Origin: Bacteroidales bacterium UBA6192
Lineage (GTDB): Bacteria; Bacteroidota; Bacteroidia; Bacteroidales; F082
Assembly (NCBI GenBank): GCA_002422725.1
Contig: DITE01000085.1
Span: 1-37,075, forward strand
Length of the DNA: 37,075 bases
Direction of reading: 5' to 3'
The translations under genes and the position numbers were made by a program. The notes beneath the pieces are model-generated. The model saw only the letters and a program-made list of their open reading frames with translations. It was not told where the DNA came from and did not search any database. How positions within the stretch are numbered: the first letter of the stretch is position 1; each line of letters begins with the position of its first letter. Shown here piece after piece: positions 17,193-25,204 of this stretch.

Positions 17193-19112
17193 ATGGGAAA
17201 AATAATAGGAATTGACCTTGGTACGACCAACTCGTGTGTTTCGGTAATGGAAGGCAACGAACCCGTCGTAATTCCAAACAGCGAAGGCAGACGAACAACC
17301 CCTTCGGTTGTAGGGTTCACAGATAATGGCGAGCGCAAGGTTGGTGATCCAGCCAAACGTCAGGCTATCACTAATCCCACAAAAACAGTATATTCCATCA
17401 AACGATTCATGGGGGAAACTTTTGACCGGGTGACCCGGGAAAAGGATCGCGTCCCTTACCAAGTAGTTAAAGGCGACAACAACACCCCACGGGTGAAAAT
17501 TGATGACCGTATGTACACCCCACAGGAAATTTCGGCAATGATTTTGCAGAAAATGAAGAAAACCGCTGAAGATTATCTGGGTCAGACTGTAACTGAAGCT
17601 GTTATCACCGTTCCGGCTTATTTCAGCGATTCGCAACGTCAGGCCACCAAAGAGGCAGGCGAAATTGCCGGTCTTACTGTTAAGAGGATTATTAACGAGC
17701 CTACAGCTGCAGCACTTGCCTACGGACTCGACAAAAAGAAAAGTGACATTAAGGTGGCTGTTTATGACCTTGGTGGGGGAACCTTCGATATTTCAATTCT
17801 CGAAATGGGAGATGGTGTCTTTGAAGTGAAGTCGACCAATGGAAACACACACCTTGGCGGTGATGATTTCGACGAAATGGTCATCAACTGGTTAGCTGAT
17901 GAATTCAAAAATGATGAAGGACTCGATTTGAGAAAAGATCCAATGGCACTTCAGCGCCTAAAAGAAGCAGCGGAGAAAGCTAAAATTGAGTTGTCGAGTT
18001 CAACCGAAACAGAGATCAATCTACCATACATCATGCCTGTTGACGGTGTGCCAAAACATTTGGTGCGCAAACTGACCCGCTCAAAATTCGAGCAGCTGAA
18101 TGATCACCTTATCCGTGCTACCATCGAGCCATGCCGCAAAGCCCTTCAGGATGCCGGACTTACTGCACAGGATATCAACGAAGTGATTCTGGTGGGCGGT
18201 TCAACACGTATTCCGGCCATTCAACAAATTGTTAGAGACTTCTTTGGTAAAGAACCCTCAAAAGGTGTAAACCCGGATGAAGTTGTTGCTATCGGAGCCG
18301 CAATCCAAGGTGGCGTACTCACTGGCGAAGTGAAAGACGTATTGCTTCTTGATGTTACCCCACTTTCGCTGGGTATAGAAACACTTGGTGGTGTAATGAC
18401 CAGATTGATTGAATCGAATACCACGATACCGACACGCAAGTCGGAAACTTTCTCCACAGCCTCGGATAACCAGCCATCAGTTGAAATTCATATTCTTCAG
18501 GGCGAAAGACCCATGGCAAATCAAAACAAAAGCATCGGACGCTTCCATCTCGATGGCATCCCGCCGGCACCGCGTGGTATTCCTCAGGTCGAAGTAACAT
18601 TCGATATTGACTCGAATGGAATTCTGCATGTTTCAGCTAAGGACAAAGCTACCGGAAAATCGCAAAGCATCCGCATCGAAGCTTCATCAGGTCTTACTGA
18701 AACTGATATTCAGCGCATGAAAGACGAGGCAGTTGCCAATGCAGAATCGGATCGGAAAGAACGCGAAAGGGTTGATAAACTCAATTCAGCAGACGCTTTA
18801 ATCTTCCAAACTGAAAAACAGCTTAAGGAATATGGCGAAAAATTGCCCGCCGACAAGAAATCTGAAATTCAAGGTGCGCTGGACCAATTGAAGGTTGCTC
18901 ACAAGAGTCAGGATTTGAATGCTGTTGATGCTGCAATGACCAAGTTGAACGGAATCTGGCAATCGGCAAGCGAAGAAATGTATAAAAACACCCAATCGCA
19001 AGCTGGCCAGCAAACTCAGGAAGAACCTCAGCAACAAGGCAAGTCTTCGGGCAACGGTGGCGATGATGAAGTAACAGATGTTGACTTCGAAGAAGTGGAT
19101 GACAAGAAATAA
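17193..19112 (+). CDS. dnaK: molecular chaperone DnaK (Hsp70)
   Basis: ATP-driven chaperone that binds exposed hydrophobic segments of unfolded proteins, working with J-proteins and GrpE. The 639 residues are full length. The nucleotide-binding domain opens with GIDLGTTNSCVSVMEG and includes the phosphate loop DLGGGTFDISI and VGGSTRIPAIQ. The interdomain linker is DVLLLDVTPLSLGIETLGG at about 382-400, followed by the substrate-binding domain and a helical lid. The tail is glutamine-rich and ends in the acidic DEVTDVDFEEVDDKK, which recruits co-chaperones. No grpE or dnaJ is adjacent; a CbpA-type partner is at 5139. It stands as a single gene, preceded by a sigma-54-like site and closed by a clear terminator. 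Confidence 0.98.
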   Translation: MGKIIGIDLGTTNSCVSVMEGNEPVVIPNSEGRRTTPSVVGFTDNGERKVGDPAKRQAITNPTKTVYSIKRFMGETFDRVTREKDRVPYQVVKGDNNTPRVKIDDRMYTPQEISAMILQKMKKTAEDYLGQTVTEAVITVPAYFSDSQRQATKEAGEIAGLTVKRIINEPTAAALAYGLDKKKSDIKVAVYDLGGGTFDISILEMGDGVFEVKSTNGNTHLGGDDFDEMVINWLADEFKNDEGLDLRKDPMALQRLKEAAEKAKIELSSSTETEINLPYIMPVDGVPKHLVRKLTRSKFEQLNDHLIRATIEPCRKALQDAGLTAQDINEVILVGGSTRIPAIQQIVRDFFGKEPSKGVNPDEVVAIGAAIQGGVLTGEVKDVLLLDVTPLSLGIETLGGVMTRLIESNTTIPTRKSETFSTASDNQPSVEIHILQGERPMANQNKSIGRFHLDGIPPAPRGIPQVEVTFDIDSNGILHVSAKDKATGKSQSIRIEASSGLTETDIQRMKDEAVANAESDRKERERVDKLNSADALIFQTEKQLKEYGEKLPADKKSEIQGALDQLKVAHKSQDLNAVDAAMTKLNGIWQSASEEMYKNTQSQAGQQTQEEPQQQGKSSGNGGDDEVTDVDFEEVDDKK

Positions 19113-19138
19113 CCTCGATTTCACCGATAATTCTACAA

Positions 19139-19170
19139 AAAAAGACTGGCCTAAAAACCAGTCTTTTTCT
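19139..19170 (+). terminator. intrinsic terminator after dnaK
   Basis: An 11-bp stem (aaaaagactgg at 19139-19149, ccagtcttttt at 19158-19168) with an 8-base loop ends in a T tract, 26 bases past the dnaK stop. Confidence 0.92.
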
Positions 19171-19418
19171 TTAACAGAAGGTGAGACCGAAACCCTATCA
19201 TCATGTTGAATAAAGCAATATCACTTTTTACTTGCTTAATCTGTAATGCATTTAATAACATTATTAACCTTACATTGGCAATACCGGCCTTTGTGAAAAC
19301 CAATCAGGAGCAGCGATTTTCAATGATCAGGAGGGCAACTGCGTTTACCCAATCGGCACTGAATAGAGTGAGTTATCTAATTATATGCTCTTCACATGCA
19401 TAAATTCAAAACGGTCAC
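19171..19418. other. intergenic stretch between dnaK terminator and next promoter
   Basis: Together with the terminator this makes a gap of about 318 bases without a gene. A 66-codon frame (19203-19403, plus) has a partly hydrophobic start but no promoter, no conserved look and no operon context, so I do not call it. No RNA gene or repeat was seen. Confidence 0.5.
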
Positions 19419-19426
19419 TATCTTTG
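19419..19426 (+). promoter_or_regulatory. promoter -7 element of the 19431 gene
   Basis: A perfect TAnnTTTG match (tatctttg). Its last base lies only 5 bases before the GTG start codon at 19431, so the transcript would begin at or within a few bases of the start codon. Confidence 0.6.
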
Positions 19427-19430
19427 TAAT

Positions 19431-21047
19431 GTGAAACACCTTTGTAAAACACTCATCAACATTGTAAATAAGCTCCGGTTCCCCCTGATTGGCTTGCCGG
19501 CGCATTATGCTATATTGCTGCCTTTGTTTATTTTAATGAATCATGGCCAGGCTCAGAACCCTGAACCAATGAGAATTGAACTGCCCAGCAAATCCGTTGA
19601 GAAGAGCCATCATATTGAGTTGCTTGGTGAAAAAGGACTGCTTATCTACTTTGAAAGCAACGAAGTGTCTGAAAAATCTGAAAGAAAGTGGTATTTCAGT
19701 TTTCAATCTGTTGAACTGGAAGAGAAATGGCTGCAATTTGTGCTACTCAAGGACGGCATGGTTTTAGAAAAATCAGTCCGTCAAGGAGACAGATTGCTGA
19801 TGCTTTTCGCTGTCAAAAGTTCGAAAAAAAACGATCAGAGTGAATTCCAGTTGTTGATGTTTGATCTCTCAACAGAAAAATTCAGTCTAATTGGCGGAGC
19901 CTTACCGCCCAATTCAACGATAAGTGCTTTTGAAGTAATACAGGATCAGGCGTTTGTTTTTCTGAGCCATAAGAACGAAATTAGTTTACTCCTTGCCAAT
20001 CTGTCAACAGCTCAGGTAAAGCCCCTCAGGATTCCTATGTTGGGACAAAGTTCAGTGCAGGCTTCGTATGCCGACCAGAAAGAAAAACAGCTTGTGCTTG
20101 CGATCAAAAACAATGACGGAAACCGTTTTGAAGCAGACGTTTTTCTGGTGTTTGATAGTAATGGAAGCGAAATATACCGTTACGCGATGGAAAACGACAA
20201 CTCTGTCTACATCCACAGTTTTGTCATTGATTCTGACAAACAGGGCAGTATGAGGGTAGTTGGATGCTACGACCTGACCGATAAACGAAAGACCAGACAA
20301 AGAGAATCTGCCCCCGAATTTATCAACGAAACCTACGGCTTCTTTTATCTGGCATTTAATCAGTCTGGTTTGTTATCAAAAAATCAATATGAGCTTAAAA
20401 TTCTTGACAACTTTCATGCTGCTCTGGGATCATACGATCAGATCAGGTCGCAACAAAAGAAAGGCCGTTCAGGACGAAAAGACAAACGCCTCAGCATAGC
20501 CCTTCAGTTGTATAATCCGATGCTGATACAAAGCAACGGTCAACTTATATTTGCAGCCGAAGCATTCAGGCCAAAATTCAGGTCTGAAACACGCATGGAT
20601 TATGATTTTTATGGCAGACCTATCCCCTACACCTACAATGTTTTTGATGGGTATGAATTTTTTACATCCGTCATTATTGGCTTTAACGAAGAAGGAAAAC
20701 TTATCTGGAACAATGATTTTGACATGAGGGATCTGATTTCATTTGATCTCAAAAAGCATTTGATGGTTTATGATGACTTGCCCGATGGACTCGTGCTGGC
20801 TTATGTGAATCAGGGAAAGGTAAACTCGAAAATGATCAACAAAGACCAGACACTTGGCCAAACAGAGCAAACCAGACTCGAACCTAAGTTTGAATCCGAC
20901 AGGATTCAACAGGAAGACAACTCACGCATTGAACATTGGTATGAGCATTATTTTCTCGCATACGGTTACCAAAAAATAATGAATAACCGGCTGAGGGATG
21001 GGGCAACAAGAAATGTGTTATTTTTAAACAAAATTAAACTTGAGTAG
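19431..21047 (+). CDS. secreted protein of unknown function, GTG start
   Basis: A 538-residue protein I do not recognise. The first 40 or so residues look like a long signal peptide: basic start (MKHLCKTLINIVNKLRF), hydrophobic core (AILLPLFILM) and a cleavage region at HGQAQ. The rest is strand-rich with short repeated phrases about loops and turns (FVFLSHKNEISLLLANLS, LMFDLSTEKFSLIGG), which could be a beta-propeller, but no family motif is clear. The central part has a basic stretch (QQKKGRSGRKDKR). The only in-frame ATG sits after the hydrophobic core (codon 36), so GTG at 19431 is preferred although the promoter leaves almost no leader. It is followed by a 158-base gap and a methyltransferase gene. 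Confidence 0.65.
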   Translation: MKHLCKTLINIVNKLRFPLIGLPAHYAILLPLFILMNHGQAQNPEPMRIELPSKSVEKSHHIELLGEKGLLIYFESNEVSEKSERKWYFSFQSVELEEKWLQFVLLKDGMVLEKSVRQGDRLLMLFAVKSSKKNDQSEFQLLMFDLSTEKFSLIGGALPPNSTISAFEVIQDQAFVFLSHKNEISLLLANLSTAQVKPLRIPMLGQSSVQASYADQKEKQLVLAIKNNDGNRFEADVFLVFDSNGSEIYRYAMENDNSVYIHSFVIDSDKQGSMRVVGCYDLTDKRKTRQRESAPEFINETYGFFYLAFNQSGLLSKNQYELKILDNFHAALGSYDQIRSQQKKGRSGRKDKRLSIALQLYNPMLIQSNGQLIFAAEAFRPKFRSETRMDYDFYGRPIPYTYNVFDGYEFFTSVIIGFNEEGKLIWNNDFDMRDLISFDLKKHLMVYDDLPDGLVLAYVNQGKVNSKMINKDQTLGQTEQTRLEPKFESDRIQQEDNSRIEHWYEHYFLAYGYQKIMNNRLRDGATRNVLFLNKIKLE

Positions 21048-21205
21048 CGTTAAAATTTTAGAAATATATGTCCGTTAGTTCTCTGTCAAAAAAATGGTGT
21101 TGAATGCAACCAAATCTCTGTCAATTATGTCTTGACCTGGTCTGGAGCTCACTATTTTACAGATAGTATATCGGACACAAGATTAATGAAGAAAAACATT
21201 CAGCT

Positions 21206-21994
21206 ATGCAGATGACCCGGATTTCAGGTTTTTTTCATTATTTGATTAAAAGAAAAGGACCACACTCCATTCATTCACCTTTTGTTTTTGATTTTGCCAC
21301 AAAAGTTATTTATGATCACAAGCACCATGATGCATTTGATCGGATACTAAAGGCACGAAAATCATTGCTTAAGAACCACAATGTTATTGAAACGGTAGAC
21401 TTCGGAGCTTCCGCGGGAAATAAAGCATTTGTCACGTACCGGATTGCGGTGAACAAACTTGCCAAAAAGAGGATGAATCCGATTAAGGTCTGCAAACTGC
21501 TTTTTAACACAACAAGGTATTTTAAGCCTGAAACCATACTCGAATTTGGCACATCGACCGGAATAAGCACCATTGCCCTTGCAACTGCCCGGCCCGACAG
21601 CCAGCTGATAACCATTGAAGGATGCGCTTCGGTTGCATCAGTAGCCGAAAACCTGTTCAATAAAATGGAACTTAAAAACATTGAAATTGTCATCGGCAAT
21701 TTTGACAATGTTCTTGCGCAAACCCTGGAAAGAATCGAAAAGCTTGACCTTGTTTTCTTTGATGGCAATCACCATAAGTTACCAACGATTGACTATTTCA
21801 ATCAGTGTCTGACAAAAGCACACGAAAACACAGTGTTTATTTTCGATGATATACATTGGTCGGATGAAATGGAAGAAGCCTGGGAAACTATTATTTCTCA
21901 ACCGAATGTCAGTCTTAGCATTGATTTGTTCAAACTAGGCTTTGTTTTCTTCAGAAAGAATGTTGAAAAACAACATTTTATTTTGAAATATTAG
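21206..21994 (+). CDS. class I SAM-dependent methyltransferase
   Basis: A 262-residue enzyme of the Methyltransf_24 / O-methyltransferase kind. The AdoMet-binding loop is ILEFGTSTGISTIALA at 111-126; the second strand ends in the acidic ITIEG, and LDLVFFDGNHH at 180-190 gives the later acidic motif. The N-terminal GPHSIHSPFVFDF is typical of a Bacteroidota methyltransferase group. The substrate cannot be told. The start at 21206 (MQM) could also be the second ATG at 21212; neither has a strong ribosome-binding site. It stands alone between two gaps on the same strand. A small inverted repeat follows its stop. Confidence 0.8.
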   Translation: MQMTRISGFFHYLIKRKGPHSIHSPFVFDFATKVIYDHKHHDAFDRILKARKSLLKNHNVIETVDFGASAGNKAFVTYRIAVNKLAKKRMNPIKVCKLLFNTTRYFKPETILEFGTSTGISTIALATARPDSQLITIEGCASVASVAENLFNKMELKNIEIVIGNFDNVLAQTLERIEKLDLVFFDGNHHKLPTIDYFNQCLTKAHENTVFIFDDIHWSDEMEEAWETIISQPNVSLSIDLFKLGFVFFRKNVEKQHFILKY

Positions 21995-22019
21995 ACATGT
22001 TTTGGCTGTCTTGTATCAG

Positions 22020-22038
22020 CAGCAATTAGAAATTGCTG
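22020..22038. repeat. 8-bp inverted repeat between methyltransferase and ABC ATPase genes
   Basis: The arms cagcaatt (22020-22027) and aattgctg (22031-22038) are separated by three bases. It lies just upstream of the -7 element at 22048, so it may be an operator overlapping the promoter; it may also be a weak terminator, though no T run follows. Confidence 0.4.
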
Positions 22039-22047
22039 AATAAAACT

Positions 22048-22055
22048 TATCTTTG
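22048..22055 (+). promoter_or_regulatory. promoter -7 element of the ABC ATPase gene
   Basis: Perfect TAnnTTTG (tatctttg), 23 bases before the ATG at 22079. The -33 region is occupied by the inverted repeat at 22020-22038 rather than by a TTTG box. Confidence 0.6.
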
Positions 22056-22078
22056 TCTCTAAGCAATCATCAGAATAA

Positions 22079-22804
22079 ATGCAAAAAGAAGTTATCCGAC
22101 TGATCGACATCAGCCGCCATTTTAAAGTCGGGTCTGAAATCGTCAAGGCCTTAAGAACCATAAATATTTCAATACTCCGCAATGAGTATGTTGCCCTGAT
22201 GGGTCCTTCAGGATCGGGAAAGTCGACTTTGATGAATATTCTGGGTTGTTTAGACACGCCAACCTCGGGGCAGTATTTTCTGAATGATCAGGACGTGAGC
22301 CGGATGGATGATAATATGCTTGCTGAGATCAGAAATAAGGAAATCGGTTTTATTTTTCAGACTTTTAACCTGCTGCCCAGGTCAACGGCTCTTGAGAATG
22401 TAATGCTTCCACTGGTTTATGCAGGTATCGGAAAGCTTAAGAGATTTGAAATGGCTTCGAAGGTACTCGATGATGTTCAGCTGTCCGACAGGGTTAAGCA
22501 CAAACCAAACGAGCTTTCGGGTGGACAGCGGCAAAGGGTGGCCATTGCACGCGCATTGGTGAATAATCCATCCATTTTACTGGCCGATGAACCAACAGGA
22601 AATCTCGATTCCAAAACTTCAGTCGAAATTATGGGCTTGCTCGAAGAGATTCATAAAGCTGGGAACACCATCATCCTGGTAACCCATGAAGAAGATATCG
22701 CCAAACACGCACACCGTATTATCAGACTTAAGGACGGCTTGATTGAATCGGACGAAGTGAACAAAGATATAGTATTGGTATCCAGTAGTGAGCGTGTAAA
22801 ATAA
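22079..22804 (+). CDS. ABC transporter ATP-binding protein, MacB/LolD type
   Basis: ATPase of an ABC exporter or lipoprotein-release-type system. Walker A is GPSGSGKST at 42-50, the signature LSGGQRQRVAIARAL starts at 146, and Walker B with the catalytic glutamate is ILLADEPTGNLD at 166-177; the Q-loop is IFQTFNLLPRS. The sequence QRQRVAIARALVNNP and the EPTGNLDSKTS segment are typical of the MacB/LolD/FtsE group, which works with MacB-type permeases. At 241 residues it is a complete single-domain ATPase. No permease gene is adjacent, which is unusual for this group: the next gene is an adenosyltransferase. Identity as an ATPase is certain; substrate is unknown. Confidence 0.9.
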   Translation: MQKEVIRLIDISRHFKVGSEIVKALRTINISILRNEYVALMGPSGSGKSTLMNILGCLDTPTSGQYFLNDQDVSRMDDNMLAEIRNKEIGFIFQTFNLLPRSTALENVMLPLVYAGIGKLKRFEMASKVLDDVQLSDRVKHKPNELSGGQRQRVAIARALVNNPSILLADEPTGNLDSKTSVEIMGLLEEIHKAGNTIILVTHEEDIAKHAHRIIRLKDGLIESDEVNKDIVLVSSSERVK

Positions 22805-22873
22805 TTGCTCGCCTGAAACAAATCGGGCTGCAGCTTGTTAGGTAAAAAATGTACACTTTGCATGGATAACGAA

Positions 22874-23428
22874 ATGAAAATTTATACCCGCACCGGAGAT
22901 AAGGGTCAGACATCATTAATTGGCGGAACAAGGGTTCCAAAATATCATGAGCGCATTGAGGCATATGGAACTGTTGATGAGCTCAATTCATTTATCGGGC
23001 TTATCCGCGATCAGGCTGAGACCGATTTGCACAGCAAAGAAATATTACTTGAAATCCAGGACAGATTGTTTACCCTGGAGTCGCACCTTGCCGAAGACCC
23101 TGATGGTGCATTGACCCGTAGTATGCCCTTGCTTCATGAAAATGATGTTGAATTGCTGGAAAAGGAAATTGATCTGATGAATGAGAATCTCCCCGATCTC
23201 ATGAATTTTATCCTTCCTGGCGGACATCCACTGGTTTCACTTTGCCACGTTGGGCGCACCGTTTGCCGTCGGGCCGAAAGAATCTGCATTCATCTCGCTA
23301 CAACCCATCCGGTAGCTGAAATTGATATACGGTATTTAAACCGTCTTTCGGACTATCTTTTTGTGCTGTCGAGGCATCTCGGCCGATTGACCAACAGTAG
23401 TGAAATCGTCTGGAAACCGCGCTATTAA
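22874..23428 (+). CDS. pduO: PduO-type cob(I)alamin adenosyltransferase
   Basis: Transfers the adenosyl group of ATP to cob(I)alamin, making the coenzyme B12 needed by enzymes such as methylmalonyl-CoA mutase. The ATP-binding N-terminal motif is YTRTGDKGQTSLIGG at 4-18, with YGTVDELNSFIG at 31-42. Later motifs are FILPGG, RTVCRRAER at 128-136 and RYLNRLSDYLFVLSR at 153-167. The protein is 184 residues, the usual size, as a trimer-forming helical bundle. I took the ATG at 22874; an ATG at 22862 would add four residues and a TTG at 22835 thirteen more, none part of the family. The sequence tacactttgc just upstream may be a degenerate promoter. It follows the ABC ATPase by 69 bases. Confidence 0.93.
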   Translation: MKIYTRTGDKGQTSLIGGTRVPKYHERIEAYGTVDELNSFIGLIRDQAETDLHSKEILLEIQDRLFTLESHLAEDPDGALTRSMPLLHENDVELLEKEIDLMNENLPDLMNFILPGGHPLVSLCHVGRTVCRRAERICIHLATTHPVAEIDIRYLNRLSDYLFVLSRHLGRLTNSSEIVWKPRY

Positions 23429-23455
23429 GCTAATCCCGCACTTTTCATTTTTTAC

Positions 23456-23485
23456 TTGACTTCTTTCGAAAAACGATTACTTTTG
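23456..23485 (+). promoter_or_regulatory. promoter of the DUF2795-like gene
   Basis: TTG (23456-23458, within ttgac), a 19-base spacer and tacttttg (23478-23485) match both boxes of the Bacteroidota promoter. The leader to the ATG at 23514 would be about 22 bases. Confidence 0.75.
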
Positions 23486-23513
23486 CAAAAAATTAACCCC
23501 TAACGTATACACG

Positions 23514-23735
23514 ATGTATTGGACATTAGAATTAGCATCGAAACTGGAAGATGCTCCCTGGCCAGCTACCAGAGATGAATTGCTCGAGTGGGCTATCAGA
23601 TCAGGAGCTCCTCAGGAAGTAATTGAAAACTTTCAGGAAATGGAAGATGAAGGCGAGATCTACGAACGCATTGAAGATATCTGGCCTGATTATCCAACAA
23701 AAGAAGATTTCTTTTTTCATGAAGATGAGTACTAG
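23514..23735 (+). CDS. DUF2795-like small acidic protein
   Basis: A 73-residue acidic protein that is strongly conserved among Bacteroidota: the start MYWTLELASKLEDAPWPAT, the middle WAIRSGAPQEVIENFQEME and the end EDIWPDYPTKEDFFFHEDEY are recalled in related genomes. The length and the whole-length match make it a real gene despite its size. No catalytic motif, membrane segment or signal peptide is seen; the conserved tryptophans and acidic tail suggest a small folded domain, perhaps protein-binding. The function is not known. It has its own promoter and terminator, so it is a monocistronic unit. Confidence 0.88.
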   Translation: MYWTLELASKLEDAPWPATRDELLEWAIRSGAPQEVIENFQEMEDEGEIYERIEDIWPDYPTKEDFFFHEDEY

Positions 23736-23754
23736 AAAAGAGTTTACCACCATA

Positions 23755-23783
23755 AGGCTGCCCAAAAAAGCAGCCTTTTTTTA
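23755..23783 (+). terminator. intrinsic terminator after the DUF2795-like gene
   Basis: An 8-bp stem (aaggctgc at 23755-23762, gcagcctt at 23771-23778) with an 8-base loop runs into seven T residues (23777-23783). It also overlaps the stop of rsmD on the other strand, but no T run follows the hairpin in that direction. Confidence 0.9.
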
Positions 23784-24332
23784 TGCTCCATTCTTGCTTT
23801 TGAAGACAAAAAAGGTAAAATTCACCTTTCCATACTTGCGTTGTTCCGCAAAAAAGGCATGATCGGAAAAATCAAATTCGCGTGGATGTTCCAGTACAAA
23901 AACCCCGTCAGGATTCAGCACTGAATCGGTAAGGACAAGTCCGGGCAGCAAACCGATGTCAGCATGTTCATAAGGTGGATCGGCAAACACCAGATCGAAA
24001 CGTGTATGTACTTTTGTCAGAAACCGAAAAACATCGGCCCTTACTACCTGCAGATTTTTCATACTCAGCATGGAGGCGGTGTCGGCTATAAACTTCACAC
24101 AGCGTGGGTTGTTTTCGATTGCCACAACCAATTCACAGCCCCTTGACATCAACTCATAGCTGATATTGCCTGTTCCTGCAAAAAGGTCCAGGGCACGTAT
24201 ATTGTCGAGATCAGTGTAGTACTCAAGCACATTGAACAAACTCTCTTTGGCAATGTCTGTCGTTGGCCGCACAGGAAGGTTTGCAGGAGGATGAATGAGC
24301 CGTCGTTGATGACTACCTCTTATAATTCGCAT
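23781..24332 (-). CDS. rsmD: 16S rRNA guanine-N2 methyltransferase RsmD
   Basis: Methylates N2 of G966 (E. coli numbering) in 16S rRNA. The 183-residue protein starts with the family MRIIRGSHQRRLI and RPTTDIAKESLFNVL. The AdoMet loop is DLFAGTGNIS at 49-58, followed by VVAIENNPRCVKFI, and the catalytic ADPPYE motif lies at 117-122. Its first 13 bases overlap the end of the DUF3822 gene, so the two are translationally close and co-transcribed, an arrangement common in Bacteroidota. Its stop overlaps the terminator hairpin of the convergent small gene. Identity is certain from the two motifs and the length. Confidence 0.95.
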   Translation of the reverse strand: MRIIRGSHQRRLIHPPANLPVRPTTDIAKESLFNVLEYYTDLDNIRALDLFAGTGNISYELMSRGCELVVAIENNPRCVKFIADTASMLSMKNLQVVRADVFRFLTKVHTRFDLVFADPPYEHADIGLLPGLVLTDSVLNPDGVFVLEHPREFDFSDHAFFAEQRKYGKVNFTFFVFKSKNGA

Positions 24333-25192
24333 CGGATAGCGTTGTAAAGAACATAGTTAAAATGCTGAGGCAATTCGTCCAGCACATAACTAAATCCAAA
24401 TGCTTTGACAGGATCGATGAATGAGATATCTCGGATATATTTCCAGGCTATTTCATAACACTCGGAGCTTTTATCGATCATCCCCAACATGAAAACCCGG
24501 GCAATTTCCGGATTCATGCGCAGCTGTTCCATGGTAAAGAGCAGGAAATAGATAAAGTCCTCTTTGGTATTATACCTGAAACTATTGAAAAAGAACAGTT
24601 TTTCGTCACGTATAACAACCAGATCGAACACCTTGCGGCGCACATGCACAAACAGGGCATCATCAACCTGCTTGTTCTTATGCTGAATCATCAGGCTTTC
24701 GATTAATGCCGAGGTATAGTGGGCAATGCGGGCATTCGCCCATAAGTCCTTTATCTTTTCAATAAGTGGATTGGATAAGTAGTATATGTTGTAGGCAGCT
24801 GCATTCACAAGATGATCGGCCATGATGCGCGAATTATCCCTGTATTGCTGACTAAAAGCCAGATAAGTCCCCTTCTCCTTTTCTTCATAAAGGGGAGATG
24901 GCACCAGGGCATTGTGGGTGTGATCGATAAGAACTGTTACGGATTGAAACGGGTAAGCGATCCAGCGGTTGTTCATAATCACCTGATCGAGCGCAGCAGT
25001 AAGACGGATTTCGTCATCAATGTTTGTAAACTGGTAGGCTTCGGTACCCACATACTTTTCCTTTTCGGGCGAATAGATAACGAATGAGAAACCATCCAGG
25101 GAAAGCTGGATGGTTAATTGAAAACTCCTTGAATAATCATCCCTGAATGACTTATCAAGACGACTAATATATGGCTTTGCTGATGCGGACAT
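24320..25192 (-). CDS. DUF3822 family protein
   Basis: A 290-residue protein recalled as DUF3822, a Bacteroidota family with a probable actin-like ATPase fold. Supporting blocks are the early FSFVIYSPEKEKYVG, the middle VTVLIDHTHNALVPSPLY and the later RKVFDLVVIRDEKLFFFNSF and YNTKEDFIYFLLFTMEQL. It has no signal peptide or membrane segment, so it is cytoplasmic. The gene is followed by rsmD with a 13-base overlap and preceded 12 bases away by a membrane-anchored hypothetical. The conserved pairing with rsmD suggests a link to ribosome or RNA maturation, but this is inference from neighbourhood; no function is established. Confidence 0.85.
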   Translation of the reverse strand: MSASAKPYISRLDKSFRDDYSRSFQLTIQLSLDGFSFVIYSPEKEKYVGTEAYQFTNIDDEIRLTAALDQVIMNNRWIAYPFQSVTVLIDHTHNALVPSPLYEEKEKGTYLAFSQQYRDNSRIMADHLVNAAAYNIYYLSNPLIEKIKDLWANARIAHYTSALIESLMIQHKNKQVDDALFVHVRRKVFDLVVIRDEKLFFFNSFRYNTKEDFIYFLLFTMEQLRMNPEIARVFMLGMIDKSSECYEIAWKYIRDISFIDPVKAFGFSYVLDELPQHFNYVLYNAIRCEL

Positions 25193-25204
25193 GGCTTCAG
25201 CCGA

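Noticed and set aside
19203..19403. 66-codon open frame, plus strand, after the dnaK terminator
   Set aside because: No promoter or ribosome-binding site; composition is not clearly protein-like.
21066..21178. Separated tgtccg and cggaca arms flanking the 21048-21205 gap
   Set aside because: Only 6 bp and about 110 bases apart; such a match is expected by chance.
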